64,000 bases of DNA. Source: Henckelia pumila (taxonomy: Eukaryota > Streptophyta > Magnoliopsida > Lamiales > Gesneriaceae). Positions 44,252 to 55,411 of this stretch are shown here, one piece after another. The stretch is taken from contig NC_133121.1 in assembly GCF_033568475.1 (NCBI RefSeq), positions 1,550,001 to 1,614,000 of the forward strand. Direction: 5' to 3'. The position numbers and the translations under genes were made by a program. The number at the start of each line of letters is the position of its first letter. The stretch's first letter is position 1. The notes beneath the pieces were generated by a model. It was not told the origin of the DNA, made no database searches, and worked only from the letters and a program-made list of their open reading frames with translations.

Positions 44252-45605
44252 GGTTCTTTTCATCTTGGTAGGTCTACAAAAACTTTAATATAGTATATTA
44301 TTTTTTATATATTAAAATATAAATATATTGGAATAGTTTTTGTTTTCCTTTTAAGTTTAAGTTTTCATTTTTTCTTTTGTATATATAGTTTCAGAAAATA
44401 TGACCATATATAAATTTTCATCTTATATAATTTTTGGGGTCAAAGGGGAAAAACTTTTGTTGTCTTATGCCACAACAATAGTAATTACTCTAATAAGATC
44501 ATGTAATTATAACATAATAAGTCCTTTACGTGAAAAAAGACGTGTGTATATATATATGCCACACAAAATGAATTTTACGGGCATCAATCCAAAGAAAATA
44601 AATACGTCCTATGAAAGAATATCATCAAATGTGATATAAAACCAATCTAATAATATCAACAACAAAAAAAAGCAATCTAATAATATCCAAGATTTTGAGG
44701 CACGTGACCAAGTAGATATTTCTTTCCAAAGAATAGGCTAGAGGTCGGGGACCATGGGGGTAGTAGATTCATTTCATCATGAACATCCGTACTCATAATT
44801 AGGACCACAAAGCCTTACTTTTTTATCTCGTGCCAAAAATAGCGACGCGGTAATTGCACAATTGTGCATGTACATTTGATTTTACATGCCCGAGTTATCA
44901 CTCGTCACAATCATCATTTATATAACATGATATATATTATACGAAAACTGTCATCGATCAATTTTATGAAACATATCTTATTTAAATTATATATAAATAA
45001 ATATTACTATTTTATTGTAAAAATGAATAATGTTAACTCATCGATGATACCGCATCAAAAAAGACATACTTTACTATTTTATAAAAGAATAAAGGACACT
45101 CATAACCCGTTTTTTGTGCAATTTACAAATACGTATATTTAATTATTTTTAGCTTTGTTTCAAATATAAATCTCAATAGTATAAACTAGCTGAAAATTCA
45201 AATTTGAGCTTATATTTGAGATCTTTGACGCCACTGTAAATTGTTGATAATGTCGTTTAGTTCATAATCTGCAACGCCCTTGAATGTTTTCGATACAAAA
45301 CATAGTTACATGAGCAAAGTTCGCGTTCAGAAGAATTCGCAGCCATGCCCATGTTATGTTGCGGTAGAAGCTAAAAGAATCACTGGAGATAGTTATGTGG
45401 TTCATGAACTAGAAGGCATTTATACAAGGGGCAATGACAAGCTAAAACCGAAGTAATTTTGTATCACTTTTATCGCCTCTTTGCTCACCCCAGAGACGAG
45501 GAATTCACAAGATCTGATAATAAGGAAAACCAGTACTCCTTGCTATGGAAAATACCACACTAGGTGACCGGACGAGTATCTGATTAAGTGGTGTGGTTTC
45601 AATTT
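43043..45605. other. Intergenic stretch between VOC copy B and NIPA
   Basis: AT-rich with no supported gene. It contains a CA/AC run near 43937-43958, an AAT microsatellite at 44184-44251, and from about 45200 a more mixed composition that is probably NIPA 3' UTR. Confidence 0.55.
44184..44251. repeat. (AAT)n microsatellite
   Basis: About 22 uninterrupted AAT units. Confidence 0.95.
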
Positions 45606-48600
45606 TCACGACGTTCTTAATGATTCCTGTCGTCTTAGAGGGATACCTTCTTGGACAAAACCATCCTCTTCATCGGCATACTTAGGAAGTCGCGCTGCCA
45701 TAGACAAGGAACCTAAATTTAATGCAACCATTGGACAAAAACAAAATGCTGTCATTTTTTGACTGAACTCAAGTTACTGGGGTCATTGTTTCGAGTCAAG
45801 CTCATAATCCAAGCTTAGGTGCTCGTGACCTACTTGAGCTCAAGCCGTATGCACCACTATTGAGTCCCATTTCATTTTTGTGCTGACTCACATGACTCTT
45901 AACAACGATAAAGCAGACAAGGAGGAATTAAGCACATACCGTCAGCAAGGTCTTTTGTTTTGTGAAGAAGAAATGTTCCCGAAAGAATAGTCACGAACCC
46001 ACACAGTTCTGTAACAATCTGCGTGGGATTTTGCCTATCCCAGTCCTACACAACGAACAGAAACTTTTTACTTCAAATGCCTCAAAAATTAAATACAAAA
46101 TGTTTTGAAACGCTGCTAGTCAATCGTGAAATTCATCCCCTGAATGCACAAACTTTTCATGTTTGCCTAAACATTACCAAAAGAAAGCTTTTTAACATCC
46201 AGATTCAATTTTGTTACACTGATTTATAGTTCTATTTACACGTAAAATATTCACGAAATAAATAAAGAAAACATGATCCCAGTAGCAGAAAGTTTACCTT
46301 GAACATGATCACACTTGCCAATATAGTGAAGGATGTGAACATAACATAGTAAATGGGTGAAACTACTGCTGTGTTGAATGTGTCGAGAGCCTGAAAACAA
46401 GATTTGCCAAACATGAGAAAAATTGAACATGGCAAGGTGTTAAAAAAAAAAACCCTTTGGCAGAAAACAGGTGCAGTTTAAGAATAAAAGAAGTTCAATT
46501 ATAATTGAGTAGAGAAGATAAATCTTATCAAAATTCTTTCCTGAAAAGCTTAATAAATCGTGAAACGGATGTTAAAAAGCTAATCATACAACAAATCCAA
46601 TGGATACAACAAATCTTTACCTTATTTAAATAATTCATTTGTGTGAGTACACAAATAGTCACAATCATGGCAAAGGTCCATGTTTGGGGATATATTAGCT
46701 GATTCGTTCCTGATAAAGTCAGCTTCAACGCAATCCCAAGTGCTTTCACACTCATGACCTGTTGAGCATTTCTCGAAATTTCAACATAAAAAAAGAATAG
46801 AAAACGAAATGAAAGCAGCTATATTCATTTCTTAAGATGAAGATGACATTAATGACACCTACCGACAAGGAACCAACCAGTGAACAGACACCAATGTAAA
46901 ACAAGATATGTGTCTGGCCATATTGTGGGATATACTGGAATATTAGAATGAGGACAACCGTGATCACTAACGCTGCATAAAATAGAAATGCTGCAAAAAA
47001 AAAAAAAAGAATTGTTTATTCTACTGCATACCCAGACAAGAATTCCGTAGTACAAAAAACCAAATGGTTGAAAAATGTATCACAAAGCTTAATAACCTGG
47101 CTCGCTCGCAAGATCCCACACCTGTTTTACAGATTCAATCTCCCGTTCTTGTGGAGCATGTAGCACAATTGTGGTGGAACCCACAACACATAAAGCGCAT
47201 CCAAGAATACCAAAAATATGTAGCTTCTCCCTTAAAATGAAATGTGCAAGTACAGCACTGCAACATACACACAGTAATCCGTCATCCAATCAAAGTAAAA
47301 CAAATGCATTGTCTATGGCACGGTAACATGCCTAATGATAATGCTGAGGGCACCAAGTGGAGTAACCAGAATTGCTGGTGCGAATGCATAAGCAGCAAAA
47401 TTTGCAATTTCTCCCACAATCACTGTTCAGAAAGCACACAAGCCAAAAACATTTCAGTTTAACAAAGAAGATTGATTTCCAAAGCAAGAATAAAATTGAA
47501 AGTTTACATGGTGATTAGAATAGCCACAAGAAATTCTCGGCCAACTTAGGAACATACAAGAGGGCGGAGCAGCAGGAGAAAACTAATTGATATGATCAGA
47601 ACGAGGAGAGCTAACAACAATTTCTCATTCAAACCTACATAGATTAGTTGATAACTAATTGCCAACGCCACATAATACTTGGTTGGGTTCCTTTCAGTCA
47701 GCACAGGCACAACAAATGTAATGGACTGGGCTGGCCCAGCCATTCTTGCACTCATGGTCTTCTCCCCCTGGTGGGGAGTTTTTGCCAGGAATCGAACTTT
47801 GTACCCCAGGCTTAAATTTTAAGCCTGGGGTACAAAGTTCGATTCCTGGCAAAAACTAAGTCTGGGGTACAAAGTTCGATTCCTGGCAAAAACTCCCCAC
47901 CAGGGGGAGAAGACCATGAGTGCAAGAATGGCTGGGCCAGCCCAGTCCATTACAAAAAAGGACGCTATCTCAATGGTACCAGGAATCATATTACCAAAAT
48001 CTCCTACTTCTAAACACAAGTAAAAATACATCTTACACTAATCATGTAACAGATAACCCATAAAACATGCAATTTAAAATCATGAAATAAATTCTCAAAA
48101 ATTTCTTAAAAAAATAAGTTAGGATATACTGGTAATCAAGGAGGTATCTGGGTCTGCCTCCTCCGCCTGCATAACAAACACTCTCCCAGTGGTGTTCTTC
48201 TTCCTTGGGCAGTTGTATGCCACATGCCCTGGCTCCTTGCAGTGGTAGCAAACATTGGAGTCAATCAAACACTGACCTGAGTGAGGCCTCTAACACTGTG
48301 GGCACAATGGAACTCCTCCAATCTTAGGAGCCCCGCCCCTCTGCTGCTGCTGTGGCTGTCGACCCTGAGGCTTCTGCTGGCTTGGGCCTTTAGATGGCTC
48401 CGTGAACGGCTTCTTCGCAGGAGGCTGCGAAGATGCTCGCTGAAATCCCGGCTGAAACTGTCTCTTGCTCAGCTGTTCCCTCTGCATCTCTCTTCTCCCT
48501 TCCTCAGAACGCAATGCCCTACTAACTGCAGCCTCATAAGTAGTGACGTCCAACATGCGAACGTCATGCTTGATGTCAGCCCGCAACCTATCAATAAATT

Positions 48601-51600
48601 GTCTCAGTTTCTCCGGTGCACTGTCAGCAATAAGGGGTACGAAGCGACACCCCCTCTCAAACTGTGTGATGTACTCCACCACAGACTTGTCCCCCTGACG
48701 AAGACTCGTGAACTCCCGGATCATGCGGCTCCGCACATTCTCAGTGAAATACTTGGCAAAGAATATACGTCTGAATTATGCCCAGAGTCGTCAGAAGAGT
48801 TATGCTGATACTCGACGACGAGACCTTGAGTTTGTTGTTGGTGATCATGTGTTTCTGAAGGTATCACCTATGAAAGGGGTGATGCGATTTGGTCGCAGAG
48901 GCAAGTTGAATCCGAGGTATATTGGGCCATTTGAGATCTTGGAGAGAGTTGACACGTTGACCTACCATTTGGCTTTGCCACCAGGGCTTGCGGCAGTGCA
49001 CAATGTCTTCCATGTATCCATGTTTCGGAGATACATCTCGAATCCGTCGCATGTATTGGATTACGAGCCTCTACAGTTGGCACCGGATTTGGCATTTGAG
49101 GAGAGGTCATCTAGGATCTTGGATAGAGAGGAGCGGAGGCTGAGGACGCGGGTCATACCGATGGTCAAAGTCTAGTGGCTAAATCATTCGCAGGAGGAAG
49201 CTACTTGAGAGACCGAGGCGGACAAGGTCAAGTGTGCGGTTTATATGATGAGAGGGGATGCAGCCTCGTGGTGGGAGGGCGCTGTTAAGGGCGTACACCT
49301 ACCTACTTTGACTTGGACATAATTCAGACGTATATTCTTTGCCAAGTATTTCACTGAGGATGTGCGCAGCCGCATGATTCGGGAGTTCATGAGTCTCCGT
49401 CTGAGGACAAGTCTGTGGTGGAGTACATCACACAGTTTGAGAGGGGGTGTCGCTTCGTACCCTTTATTGCTGACAGTGCACCGGAGAAACTGAGATAGTT
49501 TATTGATGGGTTGCGGGCTGACATCAAGCACGACGTTCGCATGTTGGACGTCACTACTTATGAGGCTGCAGTTAGTAAGGCATTGCGTTCTGAAGAATGG
49601 AGAAGAGAGATGCAGAGGGAACAGCAGAGCAAGAGACAGTTTCAGCCGGGATTTCAGCGAAGAAGGAATTTCAGCGAGCGTCTTCGCAGCCTCCTGCGAA
49701 GAAGCAGTTCATGGGGCCATCTAAGGGCCCAAGCCAGCAGAAGCCTCAGGGTCGACAGCCACAGCAGCAGCAGAGGGGTGAGGCCCCTAAGACTGGAGGA
49801 GTTCCATTGTGCCCATTGTGTGGGAGGCCTCACTCAGATCAGTGTTTGATTGGCTCCAATGTCTGCTACTACTGCAAGGAGCCAGGGCATGTGGCATACA
49901 ACTGCCCAAGGAAGAAGAACACCACTGGGAGGGTGTTTGTTATGCAGGCGGAGGAGGCAGACCCAGATACCTCCTTGATTACCGGTATATCCTAACTTAG
50001 TCTTTTAAAAAAATTTTGTGAATTTATTTCATGATTTTAAATTGCATGTTTTATGGGTTATCTGTTACATGATTAGAGTAAGATGTATTTTTACTTGTGT
50101 TTAGAAATAGGAGATTTCGGTAAATATGTAACGACCCACGTCCTTCCACCGCATCTCTCCCCAGCCTATAGCATGGGCTCAAACCGCATGGTTCGACGGG
50201 CATCGCACTCATGACCTCCCCACTCCTGGCAGTGGGTTTTTTGCCCTCCCCAGGAATCGAACCTTGTACCTCCAGGCTTAAGTACAAGGTTTTATGATTC
50301 CTGGTACCATTGTGCGATGCCCGTCGAACCATGTGGTCCGAGCCCATGCTATAGGCTGGGGAGGGATGCGGTGGAAGGACGTGGGTCGTTACATAAACCA
50401 AATCGCATCACCCCTTTCATAGGTGATACCTTCAAAAACACATGATCACCAACAGCAAACTCAAGGTCTCGTCGTCGAGTATCAGCATAACTCTTCTGAC
50501 GACTCTGGGCAGTCCTCATACGATCCCGAATCTGAGTCACAATATCTGCAGTTTGCTGTACAATCTCGGGACCAAGTAAAATCCTCTCGCCAACCTCATC
50601 TCAATGCACAGGAGATCTGCATCTCCTCTCGTAGAGAGCTGCATAAGGAGCCATACCTATAGATGCCTGGAAACTATTGTTATAGGTAAACTCCACTAAC
50701 AGCAATCTCGTCTCCCATGAGCCCTGAAAATCGATGACGCAGGCTCTCAATAGGTCCTCAAGAATCTGGATCACCCTCTCAAACTGTCCATCTGTCTGCG
50801 GGTGAAAGGCGGTACTAAACAACAGTCTGGTCCCTAATGTTGTATGCAAACTCTTCCAGAACGCAGATGTGAACCTCGGATCTCTATCGGATACAATAGA
50901 CACCGGTATGCCATGCAGTCTAACAATCTCCTTGATATAAAGCTCTGCATACTAGCTCAAAGAAAAAGTAGTCCTCACCGGCAGAAAATGAGCTGACTTG
51001 GTGAGTCTATCCACGATCACCCAAATCGATGTACAACCTCTGTCACTCCTCGGAAGACCAACTACAAAGTCCATAGTGATGTTCTCCCACTTCCACTCCG
51101 AAATGGGTAGAGGCTTAAGCAACCCTGCTGGACGCTGATGTTCTGCCTTGACTTTCTGGCAAGTCAAGCACTCAGATACGAATCGTCCAATGTCTCTCTT
51201 CATGTCGCGCCACCAATATATTGACTGTAGATCTCTATACATCTTCGTACTTCCGGGATGAATGAAGTACGGAGATGTGTGAGCCTCTGTCAAGATCTCT
51301 GTCCTCAACTGATCAATGTTCGGTGCCCACATACGACCACGGTACTGAACAATGCCATCAATGACAGTATAAAGAAGACTGCCCTTGACCTCATCCCTCT
51401 GTCTCAACCTCTGCAACTCCTCATCAGCAGGTTGTCCATCCCTGATACGATCTCGAAGATTCGGCTGTACTACCAATACTGCCAAACTCGGTGCGTGACC
51501 GCCCGAGTAGAACTCCAACTCAAATCTCTGAATCTCCTCCTGGAGTGGCAACTGTACTGTCAAACAGGATACCACCGAAGTCTTCTGACTCAACGCATCG

Positions 51601-54600
51601 GCCACCACATTAGCCTTACCCGGATGGTAGCTAATGTCGCAGTCGTAATACTTCACCAACTCTAGCAATCTGCGCTGCCTCATGTTCAACTCTTTCTGGG
51701 TGAAGAAGTACTTGGGGCTCTTATGATCGGTGAAAATCTTGCACTTCTCACCATACAGATAGTGCCTCCAGATTTTCAAAGCAAAAACCACTGCTGCTAG
51801 CTCCAAGTCATGCGTCGGATAGTTCTGCTCATGAATCTTCAACTGTCTCGACGCATAGGCAATGACTCGGTCACACTGCATCAACACGTCGCCTAACCCT
51901 AGCTTAGACGCGTCCGTGTAAACCACTAACTCCTCATGTGGAACAGGCATCGCCAACACTGGCGCAGAAGTGAGTGCTTCCTTCAGCTGATCGAAGCTCC
52001 TCTGACAGTCAGAACTCCATATGTACTTCGCATTTTTCTTGGTCAAGGCTGTCAAGGGTACTGCAATAGAAGAAAAACCCTTGATAAACTTTCGATAATA
52101 ACCTGCCAAACCCAAGAAACTGCGAACCTCAGAAGCATTCTTCGGAACTCCCCAATTCTGCACTGTCTGAACCTTAGACTGATCCACCTAATCTGATCTT
52201 AAAAAAAAATATAAATCCCGAAATTATTAATTAAGGGATTTTTAAAAATCAATAAAAGTCAATAAATGACCTATTTTGGCTAAAAACAAGCTTTCTAAAA
52301 TACATAAATAAAATACCATAATTTTTGGGAATAAAAACTTCAAAAATTATAATTTATGGCTACTAAAATCTCCTAAAAAAAATTTGGATGAAAAATCACT
52401 ATCTCATCCATCCACGGTCCCGTCTACGCGATCAAAATAATAAATTTCTTAAAAATCTAGAATTTTCATAATTATGGGTTAAATGCTAAAAATTAATTTA
52501 AATCATGCACATAACACACATAAATAATATTCAACCCATATTTCTAAAATTTAAATAATTAATTCTCCCTAATTATGCATGCGAATTTACGTATTAATAT
52601 TTCCGGGTGTAATGGACTGGGCTGGCCCAGCCATTCTTGCGCTCATGGTCTTCTCCCCCTGGTGGGGATTTTTTGCCCTCCCCAGGAATCGAACCTTGTA
52701 CCCCAGGCTTAAATACAAAGTTTTATGATTGCTGGTAGCTCAATGGTACCAGGAATCATAAAACTTTGTATTTAAGCCTGGGGTACAAGGTTCGATTTCT
52801 GGGGAGGGCAAAAACTCCCCACCAGGGAAGAAGACCATGAGTGCAAGAATGGCTGGGCCAGCCCAGTCCATCACAACAAAAGCCATTCAATTAGCTTTAG
52901 CCACATGCCCTATTGTTTAGAAGTTTGAAGCAAATTGAGGACGGAGGACCAATGCTGCCCGCAGCTGTCATCAAGCATTCACCAAATTTTTAAATTTCAA
53001 CGAGAAGTGAGATGAGATTTAGTCGGCTTTTATGTCACAACTGCACATGATATTGACTGATTTACATGTTATTTCTTGCTCTTGTGAATTTATCCAGTGC
53101 CATCTGAACTAGAAGATACAGATGAATCACTTCGAACGACACAACAGCAGGCCATTAATCCATGCTCAAAAAACCACCTATAAGAAACAATGGCTTTCTG
53201 CCAAATTACTGTTTGATAACGAAAAACTAAATTCAAAAACAATGTCTTTGCTTTCTGCCGAGAATCATCAGGTGCCAAACAAACACCAACCAAAGATTCT
53301 GCCAGTGATATTAGTTGCAAGGGAAAACCTTAAACGTACAGAAATCAGTACCGACGCTCATAAAAACCAAGTAATAGAATGGCAATGTTTCATGAGGATC
53401 TAAAGGACATCCAACATAAAAAAACATTTTTTCCAAAGTCTCGTTAAGAGTCTAAAAAATAAGCAGTGCTCCAACATGGCAGCATCATCACCCCACAAAA
53501 TGTTTCCTATTAAATAGCTTCTATAGCAACATTCAACCAAAAAAAGAACCCATCTTCCCCAAGATACCTGTCTGGGAACAAGGAGAATTTGAAATCACAA
53601 AAATGGGTTACAGTTCCAGTAGAGAAAATCCGACATCTGAATTAAGAACTAATAAACCTGCAAAACCACACATCCTGGAAAAGGTCCCCACTCAACAACT
53701 TTAACGCAAACCTCTTTCGCTTGGATATAGAACTCATCTATTCTCCTCAAGGATATCTCCAAGCAAAAGATACAAAACAAACCAGCTTATTCCATGCATC
53801 TGCACTCTCTAAACATTTAACAACATAGACATTTCCCCTCATCCAACAAGATCACACGGTAAGTACTTATTTTCAGCCCTTTAACATTTACCCTAATCCT
53901 CGATATTATCACGAGCACAGGATCTCAACAAGTCTTATCAATAAGGATCTCGTCAATACCACTCCCCCATCAACTTAAAGTTTAAAAAGATAACACGAGA
54001 CACGAAAAAGGTTTTGACTTTTGAGCTAAGTCACGGCTGTTTCTCCCCACGTCACAGAAGTAACAGCTGGTCTATTTATCGGTATCTGAATCATTTTAAC
54101 TAAGATCCATGAACAATGCAAAGAGAAAGACCACTTGACAAAGTTGTGTCATATGTAAAATAAGGCTCAAACATTCACCTTCTCCCAAGTAAGCAAAGCA
54201 AAGCGAACAAAGATATTGCAAGTAAAAAACAATTCTTGCATATGACATATTAGATCCATCATATAACATTCTGGCTTCTTTTTTTGCTTACTAGGAGTTA
54301 TTGCTAAAGTGATTATGTTGTTCAATCAAAAAAAGTTCTCGCTAACTAATTAACACAAGATATAAAGACAGAAATAGAAATGAGTGACTCACTTGTTATC
54401 ATGCCTACCCACCAGAGTGGCTCGAATAGATATGAATATCCACCAACTCCTGTTGGGGGGGAAAAACAGTAAGAGAAGACTACTTTGATTCTGAAAAGGG
54501 AACCCAGCCCATTCAACCAGTAAAAGCACTCAGGAAAAAGTCATTCCAGCGGAGAAATCAGAATATGTATATCATTTACAGAAAGAATCAACAAAAACAG

Positions 54601-55411
54601 CAGTATAACAAATTTCCGTACGTGCATTCAAGTTTCGATAAACAATTGCAAGCAGCAAGCTCTAAGTGAAGGTAGAGAAAAATGCCTGATGCAGAAAATT
54701 CTAGCCATGACCCTTCACTAACTATAGGAATGACTATTTCTCGTAAAATAAATTTCAGCTCCTTACTTTTAAGTAATCAAGGACGGACACATTGTTTTTA
54801 AGCTTTGTACTATGTGCAACATAACTTCAATTTTTTTAAACTGTTGGAAATCGAGTTGGTCTAGTGGTTTGATGTATGATTTTTTGAGATGCTGAATCGA
54901 GTTTCTTGGGGTAAGAAAGTAGCCATGTGGAAGTTGGATGGTAGGGATTGCTTTGATGTATAAGTATAACATGCAAATATCGCTCAAGAACAAGCTCGGA
55001 TAACATAAGTGCACCATCGCATAAATCAAGATCTAAACAATCAACAATTCAACATCATCTCAAAATTGCAAAAGCAATCTCTACTATCCAACTTTCTCAG
55101 ATACCCAAGAGAATTCAATTCAGACATCAAAACTCTAATAAACCAACTCAATTTTCAGCAATTTCAAAAGGATGGAAGCTATGTTGCACATGTTACAAAG
55201 CTAAAAACACAAACTTTAATAAGTTGGACCACTTACCAGCCCTGACACCAGAAGCACCCGCTTTCTTTAATCCCTTCTTCTTGACGATGAAGCTAGCGCC
55301 AATGAAGAAACTGGAAGATAAACCTAGTACCAATCCCTTTATATTGTCAGAGGACATCCCCTTATATGCATCCGACATTGCATCAGCCGCTCCCGTATCC
55401 AATGCGGCCAT
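45606..55411 (-). CDS. NIPA-type magnesium transporter
   Basis: A multi-pass membrane protein of the NIPA (DUF803) family, proposed to carry Mg2+. Exons (minus): 55411-55237, 54449-54393, 47422-47332, 47257-47097, 46990-46863, 46758-46621, 46390-46298, 46045-45940, 45712-45606; 351 residues, the family norm. Motifs: [21 protein letters not shown] then [99 protein letters not shown] and [15 protein letters not shown]. About nine membrane segments are expected. The predicted start adds an 18-residue extension before MSSDNIKG; Met19 is a possible alternative start. Intron 3 begins GC. Intron 2 is about 7 kb because of mobile DNA, but reading phase (ACA A|TG) is preserved across it. Confidence 0.94.
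47717..47954. repeat. Foldback palindrome P1
   Basis: About 238 bases, inverted on itself from TGTAATGGACTGG to CCAGTCCATTACA, folding near the TTAAATTTTAA centre. The right arm repeats a segment ending GGTACAAAGTTCGATTCCTGGC in tandem. AGTTCGATTCC resembles a pol III B box. It shares its ends with P3. Confidence 0.85.
47955..48778 (-). mobile_element. Ty3/gypsy gag fragment (minus orientation)
   Basis: Minus-strand remains of a gag protein: a retrotrans_gag-type region ([20 protein letters not shown]), a Gln/Pro-rich linker, and a zinc-knuckle region close to the P1 side. It is followed toward P1 by LTR-like AT-rich sequence and a short SINE-like head also seen in P3. It abuts integrase-derived sequence of opposite orientation near 48778. 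Broken; the same gag segment recurs on the plus strand at 49221-50126. Confidence 0.8.
48779..49220 (+). mobile_element. Ty3/gypsy integrase C-terminal fragment (plus orientation)
   Basis: Plus-strand sequence with [21 protein letters not shown] and [20 protein letters not shown], the typical integrase C-terminal/chromodomain-side region of plant Ty3/gypsy elements, continuing to the usual [12 protein letters not shown] and the basic tail. It overlaps in content with the start of the minus-strand fragment at 50394-52190, so at least two source copies or an inverted duplication are involved. Confidence 0.8.
49221..50126 (+). mobile_element. Ty3/gypsy gag fragment (plus orientation)
   Basis: Second gag copy, inverted relative to the one at 47955-48778 and very similar to it. 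It includes the zinc knuckle [14 protein letters not shown] and the same AT-rich extension after it. It is joined directly to the integrase end at about 49220 and to palindrome P2 at about 50126. The decayed state is clear. Confidence 0.8.
50127..50393. repeat. Foldback palindrome P2 (variant)
   Basis: About 267 bases, from TGTAACGACCCACGTCC to GGACGTGGGTCGTTACA. The outer arms differ from P1/P3. The core shares CCCTCCCCAGGAATCGAACC (pol III B-box complement) and TTTTATGATTCCTGGTACCA with P3, so it belongs to a related family with different arms. It sits between the plus gag copy and the minus integrase end. Confidence 0.85.
50394..52190 (-). mobile_element. Ty3/gypsy RT-RNase H-integrase fragment (minus orientation)
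   Basis: Minus-strand pol remains in the Ty3/gypsy order. They comprise the RT end ([14 protein letters not shown]), RNase H ([20 protein letters not shown]), the zinc-binding HHCC region ([29 protein letters not shown]), the integrase core ([18 protein letters not shown]) and the start of the integrase C-terminus. Order and motifs fit chromovirus-type plant elements (a Tekay/Del-like clade is a guess). A long reading frame is still present, so this copy is fairly young, but it is partial and broken. Confidence 0.9.
52191..52618 (-). mobile_element. LTR-like AT-rich sequence of the Ty3/gypsy debris
   Basis: Non-coding AT-rich sequence with TGCATG/ATGCATGCGAATT motifs, placed between the RT end and palindrome P3. 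It resembles plant gypsy LTR sequence by composition only. A matching second LTR was not identified in the block. Confidence 0.35.
52619..52874. repeat. Foldback palindrome P3 with tRNA-like pol III boxes
   Basis: About 256 bases, from TGTAATGGACTGGGCTGG to CCAGCCCAGTCCATCAC, folding near 52733. The right arm carries TAGCTCAATGG (52736-52746, A-box-like) and GGTTCGATTTC (52789-52799, B-box-like) 42 bases apart. The left arm carries the complementary B box at 52685-52695. This looks like two inverted SINE-type heads with extra arms. Confidence 0.8.
52881..54392 (-). other. Remaining NIPA intron 2, upstream part
   Basis: Mixed AT-rich sequence with many CA- and A-rich words. I found no splice-phased exon or recognisable element here. 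Confidence 0.5.
54840..54965 (+). mobile_element. SINE-like fragment in NIPA intron 1
   Basis: TTGGTCTAGTGGTTTGATG (about 54857-54875) closely resembles the A-box start of tRNA Asp/Glu-type SINE heads. AATCGAGTTTC (54894-54904) is a degenerate B box. Length and position in an intron fit a SINE fragment. The target duplication is not clear. Confidence 0.4.

Larger units (their letters stand above)
47717..52874. mobile_element. Composite insertion: foldback palindromes enclosing Ty3/gypsy fragments
   Basis: The block starts TGTAATGGACTGGGCTGG and ends with the near-inverse CCAGCCCAGTCCATCAC. AACAAA lies directly outside both ends (47711-47716 and 52875-52880), extendable to CACAACAAA if the right boundary is moved by three bases. 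The inner flanks of the two terminal palindromes do not show this repeat. Inside are gag (-), integrase end (+), gag (+), a third palindrome, then RT-RNase H-integrase (-). The retrotransposon pieces are broken and rearranged. Whether the whole block moved as one unit is an inference. Confidence 0.55.
47423..54392 (-). other. NIPA intron 2, expanded by mobile DNA
   Basis: A 6970-base intron. The outer parts (47423-47710 and 52881-54392) look like ordinary intron sequence. The middle 5.2 kb is a foldback-bounded mosaic of Ty3/gypsy fragments. The donor is ACAA|GTGAGT and the acceptor is GTTCAG|TG. Confidence 0.85.

Noticed and set aside
45606-47422. Treating the downstream NIPA exons as a separate truncated gene
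   Set aside because: The first two exons at 55.4-54.4 kb join in exact phase across the transposon-filled intron and complete the family sequence.
48281-48808. Plus-strand ORF of 175 codons
   Set aside because: Mostly the complement of the minus-strand gag fragment, running into integrase debris.
51258-52196. Plus-strand ORFs in NIPA intron 2
   Set aside because: Complement of the minus-strand RT-RNase H-integrase fragment.
52736-52799. Possible tRNA gene (A and B boxes)
   Set aside because: No acceptor stem, anticodon arm or cloverleaf can be formed; better seen as a SINE-type head in a palindrome.
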